Positions 31,868 to 39,496 of a DNA stretch of 43,154 nucleotides are shown in pieces (the first letter of the stretch is position 1; the number at the start of each line of letters is the position of its first letter). The translations under genes and the position numbers were made by a program. Source of the DNA: Fimbriimonadia bacterium (GTDB lineage Bacteria > Armatimonadota > Fimbriimonadia > Fimbriimonadales > GBS-DC); assembly GCA_026129765.1 (NCBI GenBank), contig JAHCHP010000025.1:1-43154 (forward strand). Reading direction: 5' to 3'. The notes below the pieces were generated by a model. That model worked only from the letters and a program-made list of their open reading frames with translations, had not been told where the DNA came from and ran no database searches.

Positions 31868-32423
31868 AGCCTATCGCGTGGAGATGGCGACGATGCGTTC
31901 CGACGGCGCGCCCCTGCGTCTGCCTATCCCTCAGAAAACAATTCGACGCGTGGTTCAGGCAATGCTGCTCGCGTTTCAGATGCCGCCTTGTGAAGTGAGC
32001 CTCTGCTTTTGCGATGATACGGTGGTTCAGCATTACAACCTAATTTACCGGGACGTGAACGCGCCCACGGATGTGCTGAGTTTTCCTTTGCAGCGCGTTT
32101 CTAAGAAAAACCGGTCATTCTCCAGGCGGTTCCTGCAGGAAAATGAGTGGAGACCGCGAATCCATTTACCAGACTCACAGGTTCCGTTGATGCTGGGCGA
32201 TGTGCTTGTTTCGTTGGAAACCGCGAAATGTCAAGCCAGGCTTAACCGGGTCCGATTGGAAACGGAACTGTTGACGCTCAGCCTTCATGGGCTTTTACAC
32301 CTGTTGGGATATGATGATGAATCCGATAATGAACGCTATATCATGAATCAGATTACCGCGCAAACCATGCGTTCCGCTGGCTATCTTATCAGCGATGAGT
32401 GGTATTCACGACATTATGATTGA
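31848..32423 (+). CDS. ybeY: Endoribonuclease / rRNA maturation factor YbeY, third zinc ligand changed
   Basis: 191 residues of the YbeY family, which acts in 16S rRNA 3'-end maturation and ribosome quality control. Visible motifs: NLIYRDVNAPTDVLSFPL (family: N-x-x-YR-x-x-x-x-TDVLSFP), VPLMLGDVLVSLETA, and LSLHGLLHLLGYDDESD. In the metal motif H-x3-H-x5-H the first two histidines are H147 and H151, but position 157 is Asp (codon GAT) instead of the usual His. About 30 residues of extra basic sequence lie between TDVLSFP and LGD, longer than usual. The ATG overlaps the pgpH-like gene; an internal ATG at 31884 is possible. Confidence 0.9.
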   Translation: MSLPPVEAYRVEMATMRSDGAPLRLPIPQKTIRRVVQAMLLAFQMPPCEVSLCFCDDTVVQHYNLIYRDVNAPTDVLSFPLQRVSKKNRSFSRRFLQENEWRPRIHLPDSQVPLMLGDVLVSLETAKCQARLNRVRLETELLTLSLHGLLHLLGYDDESDNERYIMNQITAQTMRSAGYLISDEWYSRHYD

Positions 32424-33177
32424 GGAACCTGCAGAAAAAACCACCGAGGAGAACAGTACCCCGCCCCAGCGCAGGAACCCGTTAGACGGTTTCCGATACG
32501 CGCTGGAGGGCGTGATCCATGTCGTTCGAACCCAGCGGCATATGCGCTTCCATTTTTTCAGCGTTGTGCTTGTGCTGATGATGGGGCTGCTCTTTGGGCT
32601 GGATAAGCGCGAAATGATGGTGCTGTTGTTCACCATTTCATTGGTCTTGATCGCTGAGATGTTCAACTCCGCTATCGAAGCGGTGGTCGATCTTGTGACC
32701 CAAGAGTATCACCCGCTTGCTAAATTTGCCAAAGATATCGCCGCGGGCGCGGTGCTGGTGGCAACGGTCAACGCGGTCGTGGTGGCATGGGTCCTGTTCC
32801 TGGGTGACCGCCGCTTGGAAGACATTCGCGTCAATCTCCAAAGACCGGCTCCGACATTGACGGTGGGACTCACCTTAGGCACTTTCCTTATCTTTGTTGT
32901 CGTCTCATTAGTTAAAGTGTTGACCATGAAAGGCAAAATACGGCTGTTTCATGGCGGCACTGTCAGCGGTCACACCGCGCTGGGATTTTTCTTCGCGGTT
33001 GCCGTAATTATGGTCTCAAACAACTTGATGGCAGCGATTTTAGCGATGCTGCTGGCTGCGCTGATTGCTCAGAGCCGCGTGGAGGCGGGCGTGCATACGC
33101 TGCGCGAAGTGGTGTTGGGCGCGCTGCTGGGCATCACGCTGGCAGCGGTGATCTATTGGGTTACTCCGCCTGTGTAA
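32416..33177 (+). CDS. Diacylglycerol/undecaprenol kinase fused to a PAP2-like domain
   Basis: 253 residues. The N-terminal half is DgkA-like: RNPLDGFRYALEGVIHVVRT, then helices with the signature LIAEMFNSAIEAVVDLVTQE and LAKFAKDIAAGAVLVATVN, the core of Gram-positive-type undecaprenol kinase. The C-terminal half resembles a PAP2 phosphatase: FHGGTVSGHTALGFFFAVAV and SRVEAGVHTLREVVLGALLG, matching the S-G-H and S-R-x5-H motifs, with Glu where Asp is usual and the first K-x6-RP motif absent. A kinase and an opposing lipid phosphatase in one chain suggests control of the undecaprenyl phosphate pool. ATG 32416 overlaps the ybeY stop; ATG 32395 is an alternative. Confidence 0.85.
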   Translation: MIEEPAEKTTEENSTPPQRRNPLDGFRYALEGVIHVVRTQRHMRFHFFSVVLVLMMGLLFGLDKREMMVLLFTISLVLIAEMFNSAIEAVVDLVTQEYHPLAKFAKDIAAGAVLVATVNAVVVAWVLFLGDRRLEDIRVNLQRPAPTLTVGLTLGTFLIFVVVSLVKVLTMKGKIRLFHGGTVSGHTALGFFFAVAVIMVSNNLMAAILAMLLAALIAQSRVEAGVHTLREVVLGALLGITLAAVIYWVTPPV

Positions 33178-33213
33178 AGTGTAACAAGAGACAATGAACT
33201 ATTCACTTCACTT

Positions 33214-34719
33214 ATGAAAGACTCAGAAACTAATTCGGAACCTCCATCGCGTAAGTCCGCCAAACCCAACCGGCATTGGCTGACCCAGCAGCGATTGGCT
33301 CGGTTATGTTTGATCGCGCTGTTCCTCAGCATTTGGCTGGTGTTTGCGCAGCCAGGACAAGACTTGCCCGCAACGGATGGCGATTCACCCTGGAACAGCC
33401 TGTGGTTAGTGGCATTTTTGATTGTAGCCAACGCCTTCTTTGCTTGCGCGGAAATGGCTTTGATTTCCCTGCGTCTCAGTTGGGTCAAGTTAATGCTGGA
33501 ACAGAAACATCGTCTTGCGCCTGCCCTCTTGAAACTGAAGCAGGAACCAACACGTTTCCTTTCCACTGTGCAGGTGGGAGTGACCTTGTTGGGCTTCTTG
33601 GCATCGGCGGTGGCAGCCACCAGTTTAGCCGCCACTTTTGACCGGGCATTGGAACCCTTAGAGCAGCGTCTCGGTTTTGTGATACCCTACAGTTTTAGCG
33701 TTGTGTTGATCACAACGCTGACCGCTTTAGCGAGCATTATCTTCGGCGAGATAGTTCCCAAGAGCATCGCGGTGGCTTATCCTGAGCGGGTCGCGTTGAT
33801 TATCGCTGCCCCGATGACTTTCTTAGACAAACTATTATCGCCTCTGGTCTGGTTCGTGAATCTTTGTACCCGATTGGCTTTGCGTCCCTTCGGCGTACAG
33901 GTCCAACACTCCTCGCCGATAGTGAGCGAAGAGGAGTTGAAAATATTAGTAGAAGCCAGCGAAGAGCAAGGCGTCATCGACGAAGATGAAAAGGATATGA
34001 TTCACTCCATATTCGAGTTCACGGATACCATCGCTCGCGAAGTGATGACCCCGCGGGTCGATATGCGTTGTGTGGATATCAACGCGACTCCAATGGAGTT
34101 AGTCGCCTTAGTGCGGCAGACGGGGCATTCCCGAATCCCGGTTTATGAAGGCACAGTCGATAACATTATCGGCGTGGTGCATGTGAAAGATATGCTTCGG
34201 ATTTGCGAGGGTAGAACGCAGTTTCATTTGCGCGAAGTGATGAGACCGGTCTATTTTGTGCCAGAAAACAAAAAGGTGAGCGAATTATTGGAAGAGTTCC
34301 GGCGGCAGCGCGTGCATATGGCATTGGTTCAGGATGAGTATGGCGGCACAGCAGGGTTGGTCACGCTGGAAGACTTGGTCGAAGAGATTGTGGGCGAGAT
34401 TCAAGATGAGTATGATGCCGAATTCATTTCGCCTGTGATTGAGCAGGAAGACGGCTCTTATCTGGTGGATGCGCGTCTTCATCTGGATGATGTGAACGAC
34501 TTCTTGGATACCCAACTCGCTTCGGAAGAATTTGACACTTTGGGCGGTTATGTGTTTGGCTTAGTGGGGCATCAAACGCAGGTTGGCGAAGTGATAAAAG
34601 ATGAATCTTGGAAGTTTACCGTCCATGAATTGGAGGGACACCGCATCCGTACGGTGCGCATGGAGAGGGTATCCCCCGTTTCGGAAATGGAAGACGACTT
34701 AGCGGTGGGCGATGGATAA
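33214..34719 (+). CDS. CorC/HlyC-type CNNM-CBS membrane protein
   Basis: 501 residues. After a polar N-terminal tail and one helix (LARLCLIALFLSIWLVFAQP) comes a DUF21/CNNM membrane domain (WLVAFLIVANAFFACAEMAL, FLSTVQVGVTLLGFLASAVA, FGEIVPKSIAVAYPERVAL). A pair of CBS domains follows (VMTPRVDMRCVDINATPMEL, HSRIPVYEGTVDNIIGVVHV, ALVQDEYGGTAGLVTLEDLV) and then a CorC_HlyC C-terminal domain (DGSYLVDARLHLDDVNDF, FDTLGGYVFGLVGH). Related proteins transport or regulate Mg2+/Co2+; the older haemolysin label is not supported. It is 36 bases downstream of the kinase-phosphatase fusion and completes the cluster. Confidence 0.92.
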   Translation: MKDSETNSEPPSRKSAKPNRHWLTQQRLARLCLIALFLSIWLVFAQPGQDLPATDGDSPWNSLWLVAFLIVANAFFACAEMALISLRLSWVKLMLEQKHRLAPALLKLKQEPTRFLSTVQVGVTLLGFLASAVAATSLAATFDRALEPLEQRLGFVIPYSFSVVLITTLTALASIIFGEIVPKSIAVAYPERVALIIAAPMTFLDKLLSPLVWFVNLCTRLALRPFGVQVQHSSPIVSEEELKILVEASEEQGVIDEDEKDMIHSIFEFTDTIAREVMTPRVDMRCVDINATPMELVALVRQTGHSRIPVYEGTVDNIIGVVHVKDMLRICEGRTQFHLREVMRPVYFVPENKKVSELLEEFRRQRVHMALVQDEYGGTAGLVTLEDLVEEIVGEIQDEYDAEFISPVIEQEDGSYLVDARLHLDDVNDFLDTQLASEEFDTLGGYVFGLVGHQTQVGEVIKDESWKFTVHELEGHRIRTVRMERVSPVSEMEDDLAVGDG

Positions 34720-34759
34720 TATGTTTTCAGGTAAACTAACCTTAGAGAGGTGATGATGA

Positions 34760-34984
34760 GTGTCTCAAACCATTGAAGCGATTTACGAAAATGGAGTTCT
34801 GCGCCCTTTAGAACCTTTGAGCGGGCTGGGAGAGCATGCGCGTCTTTTGATCACGATAGAGCCTGTCGACTTAGGGACACATCCACTTGAGTCTGTCATT
34901 GGAATCTTGCCTGATGAAGATGCGCAGGAAATGCAAGCCATTGTAGAACGAGAATTCGAGAGGGTGAATCTGGATAAATGGTGA
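34760..34984 (+). CDS. DUF104 (AF2212-type) antitoxin-like protein, no partner
   Basis: A 74-residue protein beginning (M)SQTIEAIYENGVLRPLEPLS, the PF01954/DUF104 signature (x-I-x-A-I-Y-E-N-G-V-L-x-P-L), proposed as the antitoxin of PIN-type toxins. The start is GTG 34760, preceded by GAGAGGTGAT. No toxin gene follows: the next ~100 bases on this strand have stops in all frames, then a convergent gene begins. It is therefore an orphan or the remnant of a toxin-antitoxin pair. Confidence 0.82.
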   Translation: MSQTIEAIYENGVLRPLEPLSGLGEHARLLITIEPVDLGTHPLESVIGILPDEDAQEMQAIVEREFERVNLDKW

Positions 34985-35048
34985 TCATTTAGCGCTCGAC
35001 ACGATACGCATTTCAATTGGGTTAAAGGCGTTGTTGTCACTGAATTGT

Positions 35049-35082
35049 CATAAAGTGGGAATTGTTTGAAACCCACCTTATG
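35049..35082. terminator. Bidirectional terminator-like hairpin
   Basis: CATAA-A-GTGGG / CCCAC-C-TTATG: ten pairs with one A/C mismatch and a 12-base loop, lying between the convergent DUF104 and phytase genes, 10 bases past the phytase stop. Confidence 0.65.
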
Positions 35083-35091
35083 ACCATCGAC

Positions 35092-36171
35092 TCATCTCCG
35101 AACCAACTGCCGCTCGATGGGCATCCAGTCATAGATCAAGAAATTCTTCCCCCGACTATTCATGGCGATCAACATCCCTTGCTTGAATCGAGGTGTCGCA
35201 TGGGCAGGAGAAACGATCTCGATGCCGTCAGTTGAGTCCGCGCCGTTCGTTAGGACCGCCAGCAGGCGATGAGCATGCGGTTTGCCGGGACTGCCTTCCC
35301 GCGTGTAAACGTGATAGCGGCTGCCGTTGTCTATCTGCTCCGTGATTACCAAGTAACCGCGTCCCTTCGGTTTTTGATAAATCGCGATCCCCTCATGATC
35401 GCCCTGAAAACCTTGGGTTGCCAGCGTTGCTAACTCTTTACTGTTTTTCATGGCGGGATCAGCATAGTACTTCCTAACACCAAATCCTTCATCCGAGTAG
35501 TAGACATAGCCCAATTCATCGTCCACAGCGACTGCCTCGATCTCATTTCCGCCATTAAATGCGCCAAACCGACGAACCTCCACTGCTTTCACTTTGCCTT
35601 TGCCGTTATCCATCAAGCGGTACTGCCCCAAATAGCGTCCCGAATCGCCTGTTTTGCGCGAAACAATCGCAAAAATCGCGCCATCCTTGGGTCGCTTATA
35701 GAGCGCGATACCCATCGGCTGAGAAGCGTCGCCCGTTTCATTTTGGAACACGCGCAGACCGGGTAAATCAGAGACATCCACTAGTCCGCTGCCATCCGGT
35801 TTGATCATAAAGACGCGCAAACGCCTTTGCAATCTTTCGGTGACAACCGCAATGTCCACCGGCTTTCCGCGCAGTTTCAAGCCATACTCCACATCCACAT
35901 TGTTCGGGCGGTCGATATTGGCAATCGTCTGCTTAATTTTGCCTTGCGCATCGAACACGACGAGCGCGCCTTGCGGGGCGGCTGTTTTGTTGGTTCCTAA
36001 AATCAAGCTTTTTGAGGGCTGGGTTCTATGATACCAAAAAGCGGGGTCATCGGCATCTTCGCCCACCGCTTGGGTAGCCAAAGCGGGTTTCAGGGGAATG
36101 GAGGGTGTGTTGGCAGGTGGCTGCCCAAAAAACAGACTCATCAAACCCAAACAAAGCAACTCGCGTTTCAT
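35092..36171 (-). CDS. Beta-propeller phytase
   Basis: 359 residues with an N-terminal signal-like segment (MKRELLCLGLMSLFFGQPPA). Beta-propeller phytase (PF02333) motifs are clear: EDADDPAFWYHRTQPSKSLI (family D-A-x-D-D-P-A-I-W), LGTNKTAAPQGALVVFDAQG, NIDRPNNVDVEYG, PMGIALYKRPKDG, NEIEAVAVDDELGYVYYSDE, GFGVRKYYADP, and GDHEGIAIYQKPKGRGYLVI. Such enzymes release phosphate from extracellular phytate with Ca2+. The acidic residues for Ca2+ and phosphate binding appear present. It lies on the same strand as, and 118 bases after, the dockerin-tailed 36290-37246 gene, with a terminator between. Confidence 0.92.
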   Translation of the reverse strand: MKRELLCLGLMSLFFGQPPANTPSIPLKPALATQAVGEDADDPAFWYHRTQPSKSLILGTNKTAAPQGALVVFDAQGKIKQTIANIDRPNNVDVEYGLKLRGKPVDIAVVTERLQRRLRVFMIKPDGSGLVDVSDLPGLRVFQNETGDASQPMGIALYKRPKDGAIFAIVSRKTGDSGRYLGQYRLMDNGKGKVKAVEVRRFGAFNGGNEIEAVAVDDELGYVYYSDEGFGVRKYYADPAMKNSKELATLATQGFQGDHEGIAIYQKPKGRGYLVITEQIDNGSRYHVYTREGSPGKPHAHRLLAVLTNGADSTDGIEIVSPAHATPRFKQGMLIAMNSRGKNFLIYDWMPIERQLVRR

Positions 36172-36222
36172 CTTCTATCTTGCTCCTCTCTCGCCAAAAT
36201 TTTACCTGCCGGTTGTGTAGTG

Positions 36223-36262
36223 AAAAGGACTGAACGCGAACTCAGCGCATCCAGCCCTTTCC
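36223..36262 (-). terminator. Terminator of the 36290-37246 gene
   Basis: On the minus strand GGAAAGGGCTGGATGCG pairs imperfectly with CGCGTTCAGTCCTTTT (three mismatches), followed by C and no long T-tract. It lies 28 bases past the stop and upstream of the phytase gene. Confidence 0.55.
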
Positions 36263-36289
36263 TATGCGTCACACACCAGTCAAGAGATA

Positions 36290-37246
36290 TTAACTGCCAA
36301 AGTTAAACAGCACAACCAGCAGATCGGCATCGTTGATCTGCCCATCAAACGTCAAGTCTTCCGCCGGATAGCACCCCAGAGTTACGGAGCCTCCAAAGCG
36401 GAACAGCACCGCCAAAAGGTCGGTGTCATTGACTTGACCATCGCCATTCACATCGCCGACTTTTGCGGGACCGTATCCTGGATTTTGGTTGCCGGGAGTC
36501 AAGCGGTCAAAGCCTTCGGGCATCGTGCCTTCTAATGCGCGATTGGTGGCATTCATGCAGAAAGGACCGTTGTTGTCATTGGGGGGATTGCAGCGTCCCC
36601 AGTCTGCAGCAGCCCAAACACCTGCGCCATGACGAACAAACGCATCCGGCTCCCAGAACCCGTCACTCTGAGCACGTCGCGAGGTGGATACTTCTGTGCC
36701 ATTCAATTGAGCGGTATACTGTTGATCCGTGATACCAGGGAAGATGCTGTCGCCATCAATCCAGCCAGCGGAGTCGTAAGCAAAATCCCATAAAGGATTG
36801 TCGATGACCCCATCATCGTTCAGGTCGATATCGTCGCCAGGTTGACCTCTGAAGCCGCAAACCACCGCCACCGTGTAGCTGTCGTTGCCCATGCCCGCAG
36901 GCGTGAATGCTTCATTGATTGTCACGACCGTTGTCGCAGTATCTGGCGCGGGCTGCAATATTGCGGCGCCGTCCCGAATTAATAACAGCCCATTGCCCCC
37001 TGAACTGTAACTTGACAAATTGATCGCCCAGTGAATGTTGCCAGGATTGAATTCGCCATCGCCGTCAATCCCGATGACCCACACGTTGGTTAAGGGCATA
37101 TTGGGTTGATGGGTGCGAATTTCCACATACTCGCGTCCGATATCAGGAGAACCGGGGGGATTGATCATAAACTCGGAAAGAATGATTTGCGCCTGTGCCG
37201 CGCCCATCGCAAAGCAGAACGCGCCTGCTAAAAGTCCATATTTCAT
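36290..37246 (-). CDS. Secreted lamin-tail-like protein with C-terminal dockerin-like repeats (paralogue 2)
   Basis: 318 residues from ATG 37246, which follows GGAGG; the longer frame to 37336 crosses the promoter. Signal peptide MKYGLLAGAFCFAMGAAQA, then ILSEFMINPPGSPDIGREYV and VWVIGIDGDGEFN, closely parallel to the 2894-3829 protein. The Asp-rich loop GDDIDLNDDGVID is also shared. The C-terminus has GDVNGDGQVNDTD and DLTFDGQINDAD loops with LL.VLF.FG and ends FNFGS, lacking the final Gly-Cys of the other three family members. Three Asn/Cys-rich segments near residues 240-265 are unique to it. Function unknown; extracellular and calcium-dependent is inferred. Confidence 0.85.
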   Translation of the reverse strand: MKYGLLAGAFCFAMGAAQAQIILSEFMINPPGSPDIGREYVEIRTHQPNMPLTNVWVIGIDGDGEFNPGNIHWAINLSSYSSGGNGLLLIRDGAAILQPAPDTATTVVTINEAFTPAGMGNDSYTVAVVCGFRGQPGDDIDLNDDGVIDNPLWDFAYDSAGWIDGDSIFPGITDQQYTAQLNGTEVSTSRRAQSDGFWEPDAFVRHGAGVWAAADWGRCNPPNDNNGPFCMNATNRALEGTMPEGFDRLTPGNQNPGYGPAKVGDVNGDGQVNDTDLLAVLFRFGGSVTLGCYPAEDLTFDGQINDADLLVVLFNFGS

Positions 37247-37322
37247 CAGTAAAAACCTCCTTTGTTTTTCAGGATTGAGCGAGCGGATAACCATAAACAG
37301 GTATTCCGACTCAACCGGCAAA

Positions 37323-37355
37323 AAATTACCTGCCACCGTGTTAAGAAGAGATTAA
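37323..37355 (-). promoter_or_regulatory. Promoter with 11-bp TTAAC repeats for the 36290-37246 gene
   Basis: On the minus strand: TTAAT, 6 bases, TTAAC, 11 bases (ACGGTGGCAGG), then TAATTT at 37328-37323. The geometry is identical to 3865-3897. Confidence 0.65.
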
Positions 37356-37366
37356 GAAGTCTATTC

Positions 37367-37410
37367 TTAACGATAATTTAACACCTTCTTAACATCGGGA
37401 TGGGTAATTT
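37367..37410 (+). promoter_or_regulatory. Promoter with three 11-bp-spaced TTAAC repeats for the prepilin gene
   Basis: TTAAC at 37367, 37378 and 37389 (each 11 bases apart), then 11 bases (ATCGGGATGGG) and TAATTT at 37405-37410. It is back to back with the divergent promoter at 37323-37355. Confidence 0.68.
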
Positions 37411-37434
37411 TTATTGCGACAGGAGGTCGAACCT

Positions 37435-38208
37435 ATGCATACAAAAAGGGCATTTACGCTTATTGAGCTATTAGTGGTCATTGCTATTATCGCCATTCTG
37501 GCAGCTATATTGTTCCCCGTGTTTGCGCAAGCGCGCGACAAGGCGCGTCAATCGGTCTGCTTATCCAATATGAAGCAGATTGGGACGGCAACTATGATGT
37601 ATGTACAAGATTATGATGAGCAGTTTTTCGCGCATGCGCCGGTGGGAGTTCCCGCGCGCACTTGGCAGGAAGATTGGTGGATGTACCTTTTGATCCCTTA
37701 CACCAAGATGAACCCGCAGGAAGCCGCCAAGGTGGGAAGAGATAATTTTTTCTCCTGTCCCAGTAATCCCGTTGTGATTGAGGTCTCAGGCAGTTTCCCC
37801 CGTCCAGAGTGGGGATTGCGCCTTACGCCGCGCCGCACCTATGAGTTTGCCACCAGTTATGCCGTTTCCGAACATATTTTGAAGGCTCCTTACTATGCAT
37901 CTTGGGATGAGCCTGCCGATTCGTTGTTCCTTTTGGAAGTGGTTGAAAAAGGCGGAACCGGCACCGGTGTATTTGGCGATACCGATATCGACTGCACCCA
38001 AACCAATGAGATCTATCAAGGGCATAGCGGCGGCTTGAATATCACTTATGTGGACGGTCACGTGAAGTGGAGCAAGCCTTCTTATCGCGGAACTTATCAA
38101 GATTCCACGCGCATTCCGCAAATTTGGGTCTTTCCAGGCTACTGCCGCGGTGGCGATAACGCGCCTTGTGGGCATTGGTCTCCCCAAGCCAACGACCCAT
38201 GCAATTAA
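37435..38208 (+). CDS. DUF1559 type II secretion/prepilin-like protein
   Basis: 257 residues. [18 protein letters not shown] begins the class III prepilin signature: basic leader, cleavage before FTLIE, Glu5 and a long hydrophobic helix. It is followed by [20 protein letters not shown] and [18 protein letters not shown], the N-terminal signature abundant in Armatimonadota and Planctomycetes. Near the C-terminus [16 protein letters not shown] is the H-x9-DG motif typical of DUF1559. These proteins occur in many copies per genome and are thought to be pseudopilin-like surface proteins. ATG 37435 follows AGGAGG. It is divergent from the paralogue 2 gene and shares its repeat-type promoter. Confidence 0.92.
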   Translation: MHTKRAFTLIELLVVIAIIAILAAILFPVFAQARDKARQSVCLSNMKQIGTATMMYVQDYDEQFFAHAPVGVPARTWQEDWWMYLLIPYTKMNPQEAAKVGRDNFFSCPSNPVVIEVSGSFPRPEWGLRLTPRRTYEFATSYAVSEHILKAPYYASWDEPADSLFLLEVVEKGGTGTGVFGDTDIDCTQTNEIYQGHSGGLNITYVDGHVKWSKPSYRGTYQDSTRIPQIWVFPGYCRGGDNAPCGHWSPQANDPCN

Positions 38209-38223
38209 ATATTGGAAGAAATA

Positions 38224-38248
38224 AGAGGGGCGGGTTTGGCCCCTCTTT
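38224..38248. terminator. Terminator between the prepilin and carboxypeptidase genes
   Basis: AGAGGGGC / GCCCCTCT, a perfect 8-bp stem with a 7-base loop followed by TT. It sits between convergent genes, 16 bases past the prepilin stop, and probably serves both. Confidence 0.8.
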
Positions 38249-38251
38249 CTC

Positions 38252-39496
38252 TCAGAACACAAATCGACCTTTTGTCCACTCCAACAGTTCAAGAACGGCT
38301 GCGAAGTTTTCTTCCGCAGTGGGTCTAATTTGGTCAGCAGGCAGTAAAAAGCCAAATTGTCCTTCATCCCTCAGTTCGATACAAAAAGAGAGAACCCGGT
38401 GAACCCCATAAACCCAATCCAGAATTGCGCCTGCCGCGGGGTAGATCGTGGTATAGACTGGACCGGGCGTATAATTCATCCCATGCACCCCTTCGATAGC
38501 CAAACGCATCTGATTGCCGACGGCTGAAAAGGTAGGATCGCTGACAGTCAGTGTGCTGGTATAACTCCAGGGCCAGAGAATGAGCTGGGAATAACTATGA
38601 AAGTCGATATGCGCTCTTAGGTTTGGCAGAGACGCCATTAATTGCGCGAGCCTGCGGGTCTCCACTTCGGACATCGGCGAGGGCCCCCGGTAGGTTTCTG
38701 AGTAGACATTGTTGCTGGAGCCTTGACCGCCCCACTCGTAGCCCCAGTTTCGGTTCAGATCGACTCCATAAGCGGGACCGTTTTGGAAATTGCCTAAGTA
38801 GCGGCGGTTTTTGCGCCATAAGCGGTTATTGGTCCAGGTGAAAACATAGCCGTCTGGATTGACAACCGGCACAATATAAACCTCTAATCGCCCCAACAAG
38901 TCGGTGATCTGGGTATTCGAGCCGTAAAGCCCTGCCAGTTGATAGGCGATATAAAGGTTTGTGCTGACCGTCACCCACTCCCGGGCATGTTGACAGCCGT
39001 TGAACAGCACCGCTGGACGGTTCGAGTAGAGCCGCTGCTGGCGGACGCCGCGGGTGATGCGTAATCCATAGATAGGGCGCCCTGCTGTGGAGGTCCCAAT
39101 GAGGAACATCTCCACTAAGTTAGGATACTGTCTTTGCAGGTTTCTCATCGCCAAGATCACTTGGTCGTAATTTTGGTACTGGGAAAACAGGTCGCCTTGG
39201 ATTTGAAAATCGCTTTCTTGGGACTGGATGACTGCGCCAACGTCCGAAATCAAGACACGAATGGGAAGGCGCATAGACCGCACCATTGCCTGTTCTTTGG
39301 GCGACAGACACACATCGATATCGCCCAGCCCCACTTCGTGGCTCCAGACATCTTGAACCTTCTTCAGGAGTGTATCCAACTGCGCTTTCGTTTTAACCGT
39401 GACGCGCCACACCTGCCAGCCGCTGTAATCGCTTTTTTGCGCCTGCGCGCAAACGAACAGCATCAACAAACCGAATAGCCCGATCCATTTTTTCAT
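38252..39496 (-). CDS. Secreted M14 zinc carboxypeptidase
   Basis: 414 residues from ATG 39496 (MKKWIGLFGLLMLFVCAQAQ signal peptide). A propeptide-like segment (residues 21-95) precedes the catalytic domain. The metal site is H170 and E173 (NGCQHAREW) with H300 (IDFHSYSQ). Substrate residues in VDLNRNWGYEW (N248, R249) and the catalytic Glu374 (SFCIELRDEGQFGFLLP) match carboxypeptidases A/B/T. It should remove C-terminal residues from peptides outside the cell. GAGAGG lies upstream; ATG 39505 is an alternative start with poorer spacing. All key residues are intact. Confidence 0.94.
   Translation of the reverse strand: MKKWIGLFGLLMLFVCAQAQKSDYSGWQVWRVTVKTKAQLDTLLKKVQDVWSHEVGLGDIDVCLSPKEQAMVRSMRLPIRVLISDVGAVIQSQESDFQIQGDLFSQYQNYDQVILAMRNLQRQYPNLVEMFLIGTSTAGRPIYGLRITRGVRQQRLYSNRPAVLFNGCQHAREWVTVSTNLYIAYQLAGLYGSNTQITDLLGRLEVYIVPVVNPDGYVFTWTNNRLWRKNRRYLGNFQNGPAYGVDLNRNWGYEWGGQGSSNNVYSETYRGPSPMSEVETRRLAQLMASLPNLRAHIDFHSYSQLILWPWSYTSTLTVSDPTFSAVGNQMRLAIEGVHGMNYTPGPVYTTIYPAAGAILDWVYGVHRVLSFCIELRDEGQFGFLLPADQIRPTAEENFAAVLELLEWTKGRFVF

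Noticed and set aside
34979..35060. Possible remnant of a PIN toxin after the DUF104 antitoxin (MVII-stop, then LALDT in another frame)
   Set aside because: Too short and needs a frameshift to resemble a PIN start; no further PIN motifs follow.
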